A stretch of 64,000 nucleotides of DNA from Flavicella sediminum (lineage in GTDB: Bacteria > Bacteroidota > Bacteroidia > Flavobacteriales > Flavobacteriaceae), in NCBI RefSeq assembly GCF_006381105.1, contig NZ_VDET01000002.1:1029578-1093577 (forward strand), given 5' to 3'. Position 1 is the stretch's first letter. Every line of letters begins with the position of its first letter. The translations under genes and the position numbers were made by a program. Positions 1 through 9,346 of this stretch are shown piece after piece. A model generated the notes under the pieces. It was not told the DNA's origin and did not search any database. It saw only the letters and a program-made list of their open reading frames with translations.

Positions 1-1590
1 TTTTACGAGAACAGAGGACGAACTGTAGATGTTCAAACCGAAGATGGAACCGTAAGTCTTACCGACATAAATCGAGTTCAAATTTACAACGCAGAATACA
101 CTTGGAACGCAGAGGATTTTGACTTAAGAGGATTTTACAGAACAGGACATTACCATTGGGGATATGAAGGTGATTTCTTCGGACTATACCCTGAAGCTAA
201 TTACGGACCAAACTTAGACACCTATAACGGCGTAATTTCTGGTCTTGAATTGGACGGAAAAAAATCGTTAAAAGGTTTCAAAGCTGCTTTTGGATCTCAA
301 TTATGGTGGGGAGCCAATCCAGCCATCTTATTAAAATATAGCAAGAAAATAGGAAAATACGATGTAACCGCCGTTTACCATGAAGATATCGACGAATCAT
401 CAGGCGCTATTACTTCAATTGCTGTACCACTTCCTAAAACAAGAAGAGTGTCTCTTCATGCCAAAAGAAAATTCGGAAACCTAGGCTTCGAAATTGGAGG
501 TCTTTGGGCAGGACAACCCTTAAACGGACGTGAATTTCAATTAACGACAGGAGAATCAGGAAATTATGTAGTGTACACCGATAAAATTAATACCAAAGAC
601 AATTGGGGAGCAAAAGCAAAAATAACCTACCAAAAAGGTGCCTTCAACTGGTATGCTCAAGGAGCGGCTATGGGATTAGTTGCCAATGGTGGCGCAGACA
701 ATACGCAAACTTTTACAGGTTGGAAATTGAAAGATTCAGGTAGCGGAAACCAAACAAATTTTCTTACCGGATTTAACTACATCCTTGGAGATTTTCAAGT
801 GGCTCCTAACTTTTTATGGCAAAAACCTATCGTAGCAGCAATGCCAAACGACGTTAATGCGCCAGGAAGACTTAGAAATGTTCAAGACGACCCTTTTGCT
901 GTAAGAGGAAATAGAGAAACGACGGCAGGAGAACTTTTATTAACCTATGACCCTACTCCTGGAACATGGATGTATGAATGGGATAATGATAGGTCAGAAG
1001 ATGCCAAATTTGCCATGAATCTTGGTTTTGTTTATCGTCACCACCCAACGGCTCAAGATGCCGCTATTGGATTCTTAGGAAATCGTACTTCATTTGCATT
1101 TCCAAACGCAGCACCTGCTGAAGATTTATGGGAAGTAAATTCTCGTATTGTTTCTAAAGTACATCCAGATTTAGGCCTTATTGCCAATGTATATTTTGGA
1201 ACCGCCCAATCTAATGGAAGTGATGAAAGACTAATTCATCGTGGAGGTGCAGATATTAGAGTTATCTACAACAAATTAAAAATCACACACTCTTTAAAAC
1301 TGAATGATTGGGGACCATTTGATTACCATCGTGATTTTAACTTAACCTATCCGGTACAGACAATGCTAGACATTTCAACAACTTTAGGAAAACCTAAATG
1401 GTTTGTATTACCGAACACAAAAATTGGAATTAGAGGAACTTGGCGTTCATTAAACGAATACTCTCCAAGGTATAGTCCTAATGCAACTTCATCAGAATTT
1501 GCAACACAACCAACCATAAGTCCAGTAGGTTTTGGAACCGGTAGCGAATGGGAAATTAGAACCTATGTACATATCAATATTGGAAAATAA
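1..1590 (+). CDS. Outer-membrane beta-barrel protein, 5'-truncated
   Basis: The reading frame is already open at base 1, so this is the C-terminal 529 residues of a longer protein whose start lies outside the window. The sequence shows many short alternating hydrophobic/polar stretches rich in Tyr, Trp and Phe separated by Asn/Gly/Asp-rich turns. It ends in an amphipathic strand closing with WEIRTYVHINIGK, as expected for an outer-membrane barrel. It does not look like a SusC/TonB receptor: no plug or TonB-box region is visible, although the N-terminus is missing. It lies 14 bases before a lipoprotein gene and heads the GH16 group, so a role as a glycan porin or surface component is inferred. 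I do not recognise a named family. Confidence 0.7.
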   Translation, partial: FYENRGRTVDVQTEDGTVSLTDINRVQIYNAEYTWNAEDFDLRGFYRTGHYHWGYEGDFFGLYPEANYGPNLDTYNGVISGLELDGKKSLKGFKAAFGSQLWWGANPAILLKYSKKIGKYDVTAVYHEDIDESSGAITSIAVPLPKTRRVSLHAKRKFGNLGFEIGGLWAGQPLNGREFQLTTGESGNYVVYTDKINTKDNWGAKAKITYQKGAFNWYAQGAAMGLVANGGADNTQTFTGWKLKDSGSGNQTNFLTGFNYILGDFQVAPNFLWQKPIVAAMPNDVNAPGRLRNVQDDPFAVRGNRETTAGELLLTYDPTPGTWMYEWDNDRSEDAKFAMNLGFVYRHHPTAQDAAIGFLGNRTSFAFPNAAPAEDLWEVNSRIVSKVHPDLGLIANVYFGTAQSNGSDERLIHRGGADIRVIYNKLKITHSLKLNDWGPFDYHRDFNLTYPVQTMLDISTTLGKPKWFVLPNTKIGIRGTWRSLNEYSPRYSPNATSSEFATQPTISPVGFGTGSEWEIRTYVHINIGK

Positions 1591-1604
1591 TTAATACGAT
1601 AAAG

Positions 1605-3005
1605 ATGAAAAATAGACAATATATAAATTTAAAAACCACACTTCTTTCAATCTTAGCTGTATTAGCCATTGTTAGTTGTGAGAGAGAATATTCAGAAGAT
1701 CTCGCTTTTGCAAAACACAGCGAAACACCTGGTATATTTATAGATGGATTTGTTGGAGGATTAGACTACTTCCCGTTTGGAGGTTCTTATGCAGAAGCTT
1801 TTTCTGTAGACACCAATGAAAGTTACAGTGGTAGCGCATCCATGCGTTTTGACATTCCTTCTTTTGGAATTGGATACGGTGGAGCTACATTTCCAAGTAC
1901 TGCACCTAGAGACCTATCCAATTATGATGCCTTAACTTTTTGGGCAAAAGCCTCACAAGCAGGAGACATTAATGAAATTGGTTTTGGAATTAACGAAGAC
2001 ACCGCCGATAAATTCAAGGTTTCTATGCAAAATCTAGCAATTTCTACTCAATGGAAAAAATACATTATCCCAATACCTGATGCTTCTAAACTTACGGAAG
2101 AAAAAGGAATGTTTTGGTATGCAGAAGGAGCCGAAAATGAAACTGATGAAGGTGGGTATACATTTTGGATTGATGAATTAAAATTTGAAAAACTAGGTAC
2201 ACTTGCACAAGCGAAACCTGCTATTCTAGGAGGTGAAACTATAAATGAACAAGTTTTTACTGGTGGTGAAATTAATTTAGCCGATCGTGGATTGACACAA
2301 ACGTTAAACCTAGCGTCTGGAAAAAACCAAACAGTAAATACCGCTCCTTCCTACTTTACATTTGAGTCTTCAGATATTGAAGTAGCAAGAGTAAGTGAAT
2401 TAGGAATCGTTTCAATTGTTGGCGACGGAACTGCGACAATTACGGCTTCAATAGCTGGTGTAAAAGCACAGGGGTCCTTAAATATTGAAACAATTGGTGA
2501 TTTTAAATTTGCACCAACACCAACTTTAGACCCTAGCAATGTAACTTCTGTATTTAGTGATGCTTATACAAACGTTACAGTAGACTTTTTAAATGGCTAC
2601 TGGGAACCATGGCAAACAACTTTATCCGCTGACATAGAGCTAAATGGTGATAGATTGATTCAATATACCGAATTCAACTTTGTTGGAAACCAATTTGCAC
2701 CTATAGATGCGACAAATAAATCTACGCTGCATGTAAACATCTTCCTTATTGGAAGCATTCCTTCAAACTTAGATTTCTTAATAACCGTAAAAGATTTTGG
2801 AGCAGATGCTGCCGATGGCGGAGGTGATGACACTTCACAACAATTCTTTTTCAACGGAACTAATTTTACAGAAGGAGAATGGAGTTCGTTAGAATTACCT
2901 ATTACAATGCAAAATAAAAACAACGTGGGGCAAATTATTTATGAAAATATCAATGGCTCATCACTATCAAGTTTTTACTTAGATAATGTCTATTTCCATA
3001 ATTAA
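1605..3005 (+). CDS. Lipoprotein with Big2-like and CBM-like domains, putative surface glycan-binding protein
   Basis: This 466-residue protein has a lipoprotein signal ending at a lipobox with Cys25 (AIVSC). The mature protein begins CEREYSEDL, acidic enough to suggest surface export. Residues about 40-195 form a beta-sandwich-like region ending in FWIDELKFEKLG, the pattern of the last strand of CBM-like jelly rolls. Residues about 210-295 look like a bacterial Ig-like (Big2) domain. A second CBM-like region ends in SSFYLDNVYFHN. No catalytic motif is visible. It sits between the barrel protein and GH16 in one operon, so it probably holds beta-glucan at the cell surface. The ligand is inferred from context only. 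Confidence 0.75.
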   Translation: MKNRQYINLKTTLLSILAVLAIVSCEREYSEDLAFAKHSETPGIFIDGFVGGLDYFPFGGSYAEAFSVDTNESYSGSASMRFDIPSFGIGYGGATFPSTAPRDLSNYDALTFWAKASQAGDINEIGFGINEDTADKFKVSMQNLAISTQWKKYIIPIPDASKLTEEKGMFWYAEGAENETDEGGYTFWIDELKFEKLGTLAQAKPAILGGETINEQVFTGGEINLADRGLTQTLNLASGKNQTVNTAPSYFTFESSDIEVARVSELGIVSIVGDGTATITASIAGVKAQGSLNIETIGDFKFAPTPTLDPSNVTSVFSDAYTNVTVDFLNGYWEPWQTTLSADIELNGDRLIQYTEFNFVGNQFAPIDATNKSTLHVNIFLIGSIPSNLDFLITVKDFGADAADGGGDDTSQQFFFNGTNFTEGEWSSLELPITMQNKNNVGQIIYENINGSSLSSFYLDNVYFHN

Positions 3006-3037
3006 GAAAGCGTCTTTAAAAATTTAAAAAAAATACA

Positions 3038-3874
3038 ATGGATTTAAAAAACAAATATAAAATGCAGTTAAAAGCGGCACTTCTTGGGTCACTTTACCTA
3101 GCATTAACACTATTAGTTGTTACCAGTTGTGATACAGATGAAACACAAACAGTTGCTAGATTAAACACACTAGTAATGCAAGACGAATTTAGTACAGATG
3201 GTGTTCTTGACAATACTATTTGGAACCATGAAATTGGTACAGGAGATAATGGTTGGGGTAATGGTGAATTACAATACTATACAGACAGAAATGAAAATAT
3301 TTCTGTCCAAAACGGAAAACTATTAATCACTGCCAATAAAGAAGACTACCAAGGATCTAGCTATACCTCTGCTAGAATTTTAACCAAGGGTAATTTTGAG
3401 CAAAAATACGGAAGATTCGAAGCCAGAATTAGAGTTCCTTACGGACAAGGTATCTGGCCAGCTTTCTGGTTGTTAGGCGCTAACATTGATGAAGTCTCTT
3501 GGCCACAATGTGGAGAAATTGACATCATGGAATATAGAGGGCAAGAGCCGACAATGCTGCATGGTAGTGTTCATGGACCAGGTTATTCTGGTGGAAATCC
3601 AATAACAAAAACCTACGAACTTATGAACGACAGATTCGATACAGGCTTCCACATTTTCGGAATTGAATGGACGCCTGAGTATATCAATTATTATGTTGAT
3701 GATGTCTTATACAATCAAATTACACCTGCTGATGCAGACGGAGAATGGGTTTTCGATCATCCATTTTTCATCATCATCAACTTAGCTGTTGGAGGATCTT
3801 TTGCGGGATCTCCTAATTCAGAAACCGTCTTTCCGCAAACAATGTTAATCGACTATGTTAAAGTATATAAATAA
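3038..3874 (+). CDS. GH16 family endo-beta-glucanase (laminarinase-like) lipoprotein
   Basis: This 278-residue lipoprotein (Cys31 after LLVVTS) has a single GH16 domain. The diagnostic motif GEIDIME is present with nucleophile Glu160, Asp162 and acid/base Glu165. The upstream region WNHEIGTGDNGWGNGELQYYT and the following GQGIWPAFWLLG are typical of bacterial laminarinases. Such enzymes cut internal beta-1,3 (or mixed-linkage) glucan bonds. The mature N-terminus CDTDET is acidic, suggesting display on the cell surface. A start at Met9 is also possible and would give a more ordinary signal peptide. It is the shortest of three GH16 genes here and lacks the N-terminal Ig-like module of the two near 23-25 kb. 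Confidence 0.93.
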   Translation: MDLKNKYKMQLKAALLGSLYLALTLLVVTSCDTDETQTVARLNTLVMQDEFSTDGVLDNTIWNHEIGTGDNGWGNGELQYYTDRNENISVQNGKLLITANKEDYQGSSYTSARILTKGNFEQKYGRFEARIRVPYGQGIWPAFWLLGANIDEVSWPQCGEIDIMEYRGQEPTMLHGSVHGPGYSGGNPITKTYELMNDRFDTGFHIFGIEWTPEYINYYVDDVLYNQITPADADGEWVFDHPFFIIINLAVGGSFAGSPNSETVFPQTMLIDYVKVYK

Positions 3875-3889
3875 ACTAAATCACCAATT

Positions 3890-5698
3890 ATGAAAAAATT
3901 AAATGCAACTTTCAAATACTTTTTACTCCTATTCCTTATGGTATCCTTTATAGGATGCGAAAAAGAAGACGATGAAGAACTTCCTGCAGTAACTGCAGAA
4001 TTTACGTATAGCCTGAATGCCGAAACTGGAACTGCTCGTTTTATCAATACTTCTGAAAATGCAAATAGCTACACTTGGAGCTTTGGAAACGGAAGCACAT
4101 CTACTGAAGCAAACCCAATTGTCACATTTTCTGTAGGATCGTACACCGTTACTTTAACCGCAAAAAATGTTGCCGGAGATTCTGACACTTTTGAAGACGA
4201 CATCCTATATGCTATTGCGGATAATGAAGCTCCCGTAATTACACTAATTGGCGACGCTACAATGAATGTGACATTAGGAGAAACTTTTACAGATCCAGGA
4301 GCAACAGCTTCGGATAATATAGAAGGAAACCTTAGCTCTAGTATTGTCGTTGCAGGAGATGTAGTAGATGCAAATACGGCAGGAACCTATACAATTACTT
4401 ATAATGTAAGCGACTTTGCAGGGAATGCTGCAACAGAAATTACTAGAACCGTTAAAGTAGCAGCAGATGCTACAGCGCCTGTAATCACATTAGTAGGTAA
4501 TGCCACTATAAACCTTACTGTTGGAGATGCTTTTACAGATCCAGGAGCAGAAGCAACGGATAACAAAGACGGAGATATTACCGCTAATATTATAATTGCA
4601 GGAGATGTTGTAGATGTAAATACAGCAGGAACTTACACAATTACTTATAACGTAAGTGATGCCGCAGGAAATGCAGCAACAGAACTTACTAGAACCGTTA
4701 ACGTAAATAACGCTGCAAACGGAGATGGAGATTATTTATTTGCTACCTCAGCAACGGTAACCATTCCTAATACAATTGAAGATTGGGGTTCTGGAACAAC
4801 AATTGTTACCGACCATAGTGGTGATGCGACGTACAATCCTAGTATCAAACTTACTTCAGGTACAGCTTGGGGAGACGTATCGGCTTTAGCTTTTACAGGA
4901 ATTGAAACAGGAAAACTTGCCGAGTATGGTATGCTTGAATTCAAAATAAAAACAACGGATTATACAACTATTAAAGTGAAAATTCCTGAAAATGAGTTGA
5001 CTTTTAATATTTCAGAAGGAACAAGTTTAGCAGACGGATGGGTTCAAATGAGTCTTCCATTATCTAGTTGGAAAAATGAAGTGGCAGCAGCAGATCAATT
5101 CGCAATATTAGAATTTGGTGCTGGAACTATATTGGTTACCGATGTAAAACTATCAGGAGAACCTGACAACTCTGGCGGTGGCGGAGGAGGAACTAGTGAC
5201 TGCCCTGCAGCTCCAGCTGGAGAGTTATTATCAAACGGTAACTTTGAAGCGGGTGATGTTGGATGCTGGCAATTCTTCCAAGGTTCATCAATTTCTACTA
5301 CGGTAAACAACGGAGGTAGTAAATCTGCTGAAATCCAAGGGACAACGGGTGCTGCTGTCGGTTTAAAACAAGAAAGATTTGGAGCAGGTACTGTACTACC
5401 AAACACATCTTACACCGTAACCTTTGACATTATGGCCGATGGTCCATTTGGAGAAGGAGGGCTTTTAAAAGCTTTTGCTTTTTCAGAAGGTGCCGATGGT
5501 GGTAGTGTAGGTGCAACACTTCATACACTTACTGACAACACAACTGCTATTTCAACTTCATGGGAAACGAAAACGTATACGTTTACTACGCCAGGCAATG
5601 CAAATCAAGTAGAAGGAGGTATTTCATTTTTAATTGAAATAGTGAACAGTTCCGTAAAACTGAATGTAGACAACGTAGTCATCAAAAAAACTCCGTAA
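3890..5698 (+). CDS. Multidomain PKD/DUF5011/CBM lipoprotein, putative surface glycan-binding protein
   Basis: This 602-residue lipoprotein (Cys23) has a strongly acidic mature start, CEKEDDEE, which fits the flavobacterial surface export signal. Modules in order: a PKD domain (about 33-110, with YTWSFGNGSTS); two tandem DUF5011/HYR-like Ig domains (about 113-192 and 194-273), each with FTDPGA and GTYTITYNVSD; a CBM-like sandwich (about 280-425); a polyglycine linker; and a CBM4-like domain (about 445-602, beginning LLSNGNFEAGDVGCW and ending in VKLNVDNVVI). No catalytic residues are apparent. It ends its operon just before a strong terminator. A scaffold that projects carbohydrate-binding domains away from the cell is the likely role. 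Confidence 0.8.
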   Translation: MKKLNATFKYFLLLFLMVSFIGCEKEDDEELPAVTAEFTYSLNAETGTARFINTSENANSYTWSFGNGSTSTEANPIVTFSVGSYTVTLTAKNVAGDSDTFEDDILYAIADNEAPVITLIGDATMNVTLGETFTDPGATASDNIEGNLSSSIVVAGDVVDANTAGTYTITYNVSDFAGNAATEITRTVKVAADATAPVITLVGNATINLTVGDAFTDPGAEATDNKDGDITANIIIAGDVVDVNTAGTYTITYNVSDAAGNAATELTRTVNVNNAANGDGDYLFATSATVTIPNTIEDWGSGTTIVTDHSGDATYNPSIKLTSGTAWGDVSALAFTGIETGKLAEYGMLEFKIKTTDYTTIKVKIPENELTFNISEGTSLADGWVQMSLPLSSWKNEVAAADQFAILEFGAGTILVTDVKLSGEPDNSGGGGGGTSDCPAAPAGELLSNGNFEAGDVGCWQFFQGSSISTTVNNGGSKSAEIQGTTGAAVGLKQERFGAGTVLPNTSYTVTFDIMADGPFGEGGLLKAFAFSEGADGGSVGATLHTLTDNTTAISTSWETKTYTFTTPGNANQVEGGISFLIEIVNSSVKLNVDNVVIKKTP

Positions 5699-5726
5699 AA
5701 ATCATTTATTAAAATTAGAACTTACT

Positions 5727-5768
5727 AAAAAGGACTGAACAACTAATGTTCGTTCAGTCCTTTTTTTT
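5727..5768 (+). terminator. Rho-independent terminator after the first operon
   Basis: Left arm 5727-5740 (AAAAAGGACTGAAC) pairs with the right arm beginning at 5752 (GTTCAGTCCTTTTT), around an 11-base loop. A run of eight T follows from 5761. It separates the barrel/GH16 operon from the phosphorylase operon. Confidence 0.92.
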
Positions 5769-5886
5769 ACCAGAACTTCGGCATAAAACACCGATTGTTC
5801 AAGGCTATTAATGCCCATATTTAAAAGATACTCTTCAAAAAACACGAAGAAAATCTAGTCTAAACTCAACTTTAAAAATAGCATTG

Positions 5887-8800
5887 ATGAATACTATTGA
5901 CACAACTTCTGCAAAAGAAAAGCGATCTCCTAATACAACGAATATGAAAAAAGGAAAACTAATTCAGTTTGAAAACGAAAGCTATTATAAAATAGCTAAT
6001 AGCGATACCATGCGTCCATTTTTTATGAGCATTGTTAGCGACTCAAATCATTGGATGTTTATTTCTAGTAACGGTGGATTGTCTGCCGGTAGAAAAGACA
6101 GCGACTCTTCATTATTCCCTTATTACACCGATGATAAAATTACGGAAGCTGCTGATATTACAGGTAGTAAAACAATACTACAAATTCATCAAAATGGAAA
6201 AATATTTTTATGGGAACCTTTTTCAGAAAGACAATTGGGTATTTACAATACCACAAGAAACTTGTATAAAAATATTTATGGAAATAAAGTAATTTTTGAA
6301 GAAACGAACGAAGACTTAGGGCTAACTTTTAGATACCAATGGAATACAAGTGACAAATTCGGTTTTGTGAAAAAATCAACCTTGTTAAACAATACAGACA
6401 CCTCAATTAAAGTCACTATTTTAGACGGTTTACAAAATATATTACCTGCAAGTATTACTGCAGATTTACAAAACTCACGTAGTAATTTAGTAGATGCTTA
6501 TAAAAAAAGTGAATTAACGGCAAAAACTGGTGTTGCTACTTTTGGCTTAAGTGCCGTAATTGTAGACAAGGCAGAACCAAGCGAAGCTTTAAAAGCAAAT
6601 ATTGTATGGTCAACAGGAATTGAAAATCCAACCTATTTAATATCTTCTTTACAACTAAATAATTTCCGAAGAAAACAAGCCATTTTTCAAGAAGAAGACG
6701 TCAAAGCAGAAAAAGGAGCTTATTTTATTTCTACCGAAATAGAACTAGCAAAAAACACTAGAAAAGATTGGATGTTTGTTGCGAATGTGAATTATTCAAT
6801 CGCAAATGTTATTGAAATAAATGAAGGTCTAAAAAACAATATGGAAGATCTTGTTCAAAGAGATATTGAACTAGGTACCGAGCGATTAATAGAACTAACA
6901 GGAGCTTCAGATGGATTGCAATTAACGGCAGACACTTTAACAAATACCCGTCACTTTTCGAATACGCTTTTTAACATTATGCGTGGTGGTATTTTTGACG
7001 ATGCCTACCGCATTGAAAAGCAGGATTTTTTAAAATACCTTTCTTTTGCTAACAAACAAGTTTTCAAAAACAAAGAAGCACTTGTAAACACACTTCCTGA
7101 AGTTTTTTCATTACATCATATAAAAAATATTGCTAAACAAGACAAAGACAGTGACTTCAAAAGACTTTGTTTTGAATACCTGCCTTTAAAATTTAGTAGA
7201 AGACATGGAGACCCTAGTAGACCTTGGAATCGTTTTTCTATCAATACGAAAAACGAAAATGATGGATCTAAAATTTTAGACTACGAAGGAAACTGGCGCG
7301 ATATTTTCCAAAATTGGGAAGCATTGGCACATTCGTATCCTGAATTTATGGAGAGCATGATTCATAAATTCTTAAACGCAACAACTTTTGAAGGTTACAA
7401 CCCATACCGTGTTACCAAAGGTGGTTTTGACTGGGAAACCATTGAAGAAAATGATCCTTGGTCATACATCGGTTATTGGGGAGATCATCAGATAATCTAT
7501 TTATTAAAATTCTTAGAATTTATAGAAAATCATTATCCTGGCGAACTTGAAAAGAATTTTCAACAGGATGTATTTGTATATGCCAATGTTCCTTACAGAA
7601 TAAAAAGCTATGCGGACACCTTAAAAAATCCAAAAGACACCATTGATTTTGATCACAAAGGAGACCTTAAAATAAATGAAGCAAAAGATATTTTAGGAGC
7701 CGATGGTGCTTTAATTAAAGACAACAATACAGCTATATACAAAGTCAATTTAATTGAAAAATTATTGGCAACCGTATTGGCAAAAGTTTCCAACTTCATA
7801 CCTGAAGCAGGAATTTGGCTAAACACCCAACGACCAGAATGGAACGACGCAAACAATGCATTGGTAGGAAATGGTGTGTCAATGGTAACCTTATATTATT
7901 TAAGAAGATTCTTAGGTTTCTTTGAAAACATTGTTGCCAAATCCACTACTGAACAAGTAGAAATTTCAGATGAATTACTGTTATTTTTCACGAGAGTACA
8001 TGAAACCTTAAAAACCAATAAAACACTCCTTTCTGGCAAATTTTCTGACAAAGACAGAAAAACAGTTTTGGACGGATTAGGTTCTGCGGGAAGTGACTAT
8101 AGAACAAACATTTATGACAATGGTTTTTCAAGTAACAAATCAGCGCTTACCAAAGCAGAATTAGTAGCCTTTATAAAAATCACAAAACAATATTTAGAGC
8201 ATAGTATCGATGCGAATAAACGTACAGATAACTTATTCCATGCTTACAATTTAATGACCGTTGAAAATGAGCAAGAAATTTCAGTTTCCTACCTACCAGA
8301 AATGCTAGAAGGTCAGGTTTCAGTTTTGAGTGCAGGCTATTTATCTGCCAATGAAGCCTTAGACTTACTTGATGGATTAAAAGCAAGTGCCTTGTTTAGG
8401 GAAGATCAATACAGTTATATTTTATACCCAAATAAAGAATTGCCTCGTTTCGATAAAAAAAACAATATCGATGCTAAAAAAGTAGCGCAATCTGAACTGT
8501 TAAAACAATTAGACAACGACAAAAACTTTTCCATAATTGAAAAAGACGTTACTGGTAATTTTCACTTTAATGGAAATTTTAACAATGCGGAAAGTTTAAA
8601 AGCAGCTTTGGCTAATTTACCTCAAGAAAAATACAAATCACTTATAGAAAAAGATTCAAAATTAATCTTGGAAATTTTTGAAGCAATTTTTGATCACAAA
8701 TCTTTTACAGGAAGATCTGGAACATTTTTCGGATACGAAGGACTTGGATCTATTTACTGGCATATGGTTTCTAAATTATTATTAGCCGTACAAGAAAATT

Positions 8801-9345
8801 GCTTAGCGGCTATTCATAATAATGAAAATGAAACAACAATTGGACGTTTGTTAGAACATTACTATGAAATTAATGAAGGAATTGGTGTGCATAAATCGCC
8901 TGAACTATACGGAGCCTTCCCTACAGACCCCTATTCCCATACTCCAGAAGGAAAAGGTGCACAACAACCGGGAATGACAGGACAAGTAAAAGAAGATATA
9001 CTTTGTAGAATAGGAGAATTAGGTGTTTTTGTAAAGAATGGCAACATACACTTCAACCCTAGATTGTTAAGAACTGCTGAATTCTTAAAAGCTCCGAAAG
9101 TTTTTACCTACACCAATGTTAAAAAACAAGTAGAAAATATAGAACTCGCAAAAAATACGCTTTGCTTTACTTATTGTCAAATTCCTGTAATCTACTCTCT
9201 TTCCGATAAAGACACCATAAATGTAATTTACAATGACGGAACGTTACTAGAAACTTCAGCACGAAATTTAGATACGAAAACATCAGAAAAAGTATTTCAA
9301 AGAACTGGTGAAATAAATCAAATCATAGTTTCTATTAAGAAATAA
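5887..9345 (+). CDS. Probable GH149 beta-1,3-glucan phosphorylase
   Basis: This 1152-residue protein has no signal peptide, so it should be cytoplasmic. It has the length and layout of GH149, the (alpha/alpha)6-barrel beta-1,3-oligoglucan phosphorylases related to GH94. The segment RPEWNDANNALVGNGVSM carries the likely general acid Asp654, equivalent to the Asp of the GH94 WND motif. Near the C-terminus GYEGLGSIYWHMVSKLLLA and QQPGMTGQVKED are candidate substrate and phosphate contacts. It would split beta-1,3-oligoglucosides with phosphate to glucose 1-phosphate. I chose the ATG at 5887; a TTG directly precedes it and an ATG at 5944 is the alternative. The GH17 gene begins one base after its stop. 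Family is assigned from memory of motifs, so GH161 or another GH94 relative is not excluded. Confidence 0.78.
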   Translation: MNTIDTTSAKEKRSPNTTNMKKGKLIQFENESYYKIANSDTMRPFFMSIVSDSNHWMFISSNGGLSAGRKDSDSSLFPYYTDDKITEAADITGSKTILQIHQNGKIFLWEPFSERQLGIYNTTRNLYKNIYGNKVIFEETNEDLGLTFRYQWNTSDKFGFVKKSTLLNNTDTSIKVTILDGLQNILPASITADLQNSRSNLVDAYKKSELTAKTGVATFGLSAVIVDKAEPSEALKANIVWSTGIENPTYLISSLQLNNFRRKQAIFQEEDVKAEKGAYFISTEIELAKNTRKDWMFVANVNYSIANVIEINEGLKNNMEDLVQRDIELGTERLIELTGASDGLQLTADTLTNTRHFSNTLFNIMRGGIFDDAYRIEKQDFLKYLSFANKQVFKNKEALVNTLPEVFSLHHIKNIAKQDKDSDFKRLCFEYLPLKFSRRHGDPSRPWNRFSINTKNENDGSKILDYEGNWRDIFQNWEALAHSYPEFMESMIHKFLNATTFEGYNPYRVTKGGFDWETIEENDPWSYIGYWGDHQIIYLLKFLEFIENHYPGELEKNFQQDVFVYANVPYRIKSYADTLKNPKDTIDFDHKGDLKINEAKDILGADGALIKDNNTAIYKVNLIEKLLATVLAKVSNFIPEAGIWLNTQRPEWNDANNALVGNGVSMVTLYYLRRFLGFFENIVAKSTTEQVEISDELLLFFTRVHETLKTNKTLLSGKFSDKDRKTVLDGLGSAGSDYRTNIYDNGFSSNKSALTKAELVAFIKITKQYLEHSIDANKRTDNLFHAYNLMTVENEQEISVSYLPEMLEGQVSVLSAGYLSANEALDLLDGLKASALFREDQYSYILYPNKELPRFDKKNNIDAKKVAQSELLKQLDNDKNFSIIEKDVTGNFHFNGNFNNAESLKAALANLPQEKYKSLIEKDSKLILEIFEAIFDHKSFTGRSGTFFGYEGLGSIYWHMVSKLLLAVQENCLAAIHNNENETTIGRLLEHYYEINEGIGVHKSPELYGAFPTDPYSHTPEGKGAQQPGMTGQVKEDILCRIGELGVFVKNGNIHFNPRLLRTAEFLKAPKVFTYTNVKKQVENIELAKNTLCFTYCQIPVIYSLSDKDTINVIYNDGTLLETSARNLDTKTSEKVFQRTGEINQIIVSIKK

Positions 9346-9346
9346 T

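Noticed and set aside
2351-2539. Minus-strand ORF inside the Big2/CBM-like lipoprotein gene
   Set aside because: No signal, domain or ribosome binding site. It mirrors a well-supported gene, as do the other antisense ORFs in coding regions.
6032-6292. Plus-strand 86-codon ORF in another frame of the phosphorylase gene
   Set aside because: Fully inside the long phosphorylase frame, with no features of its own.
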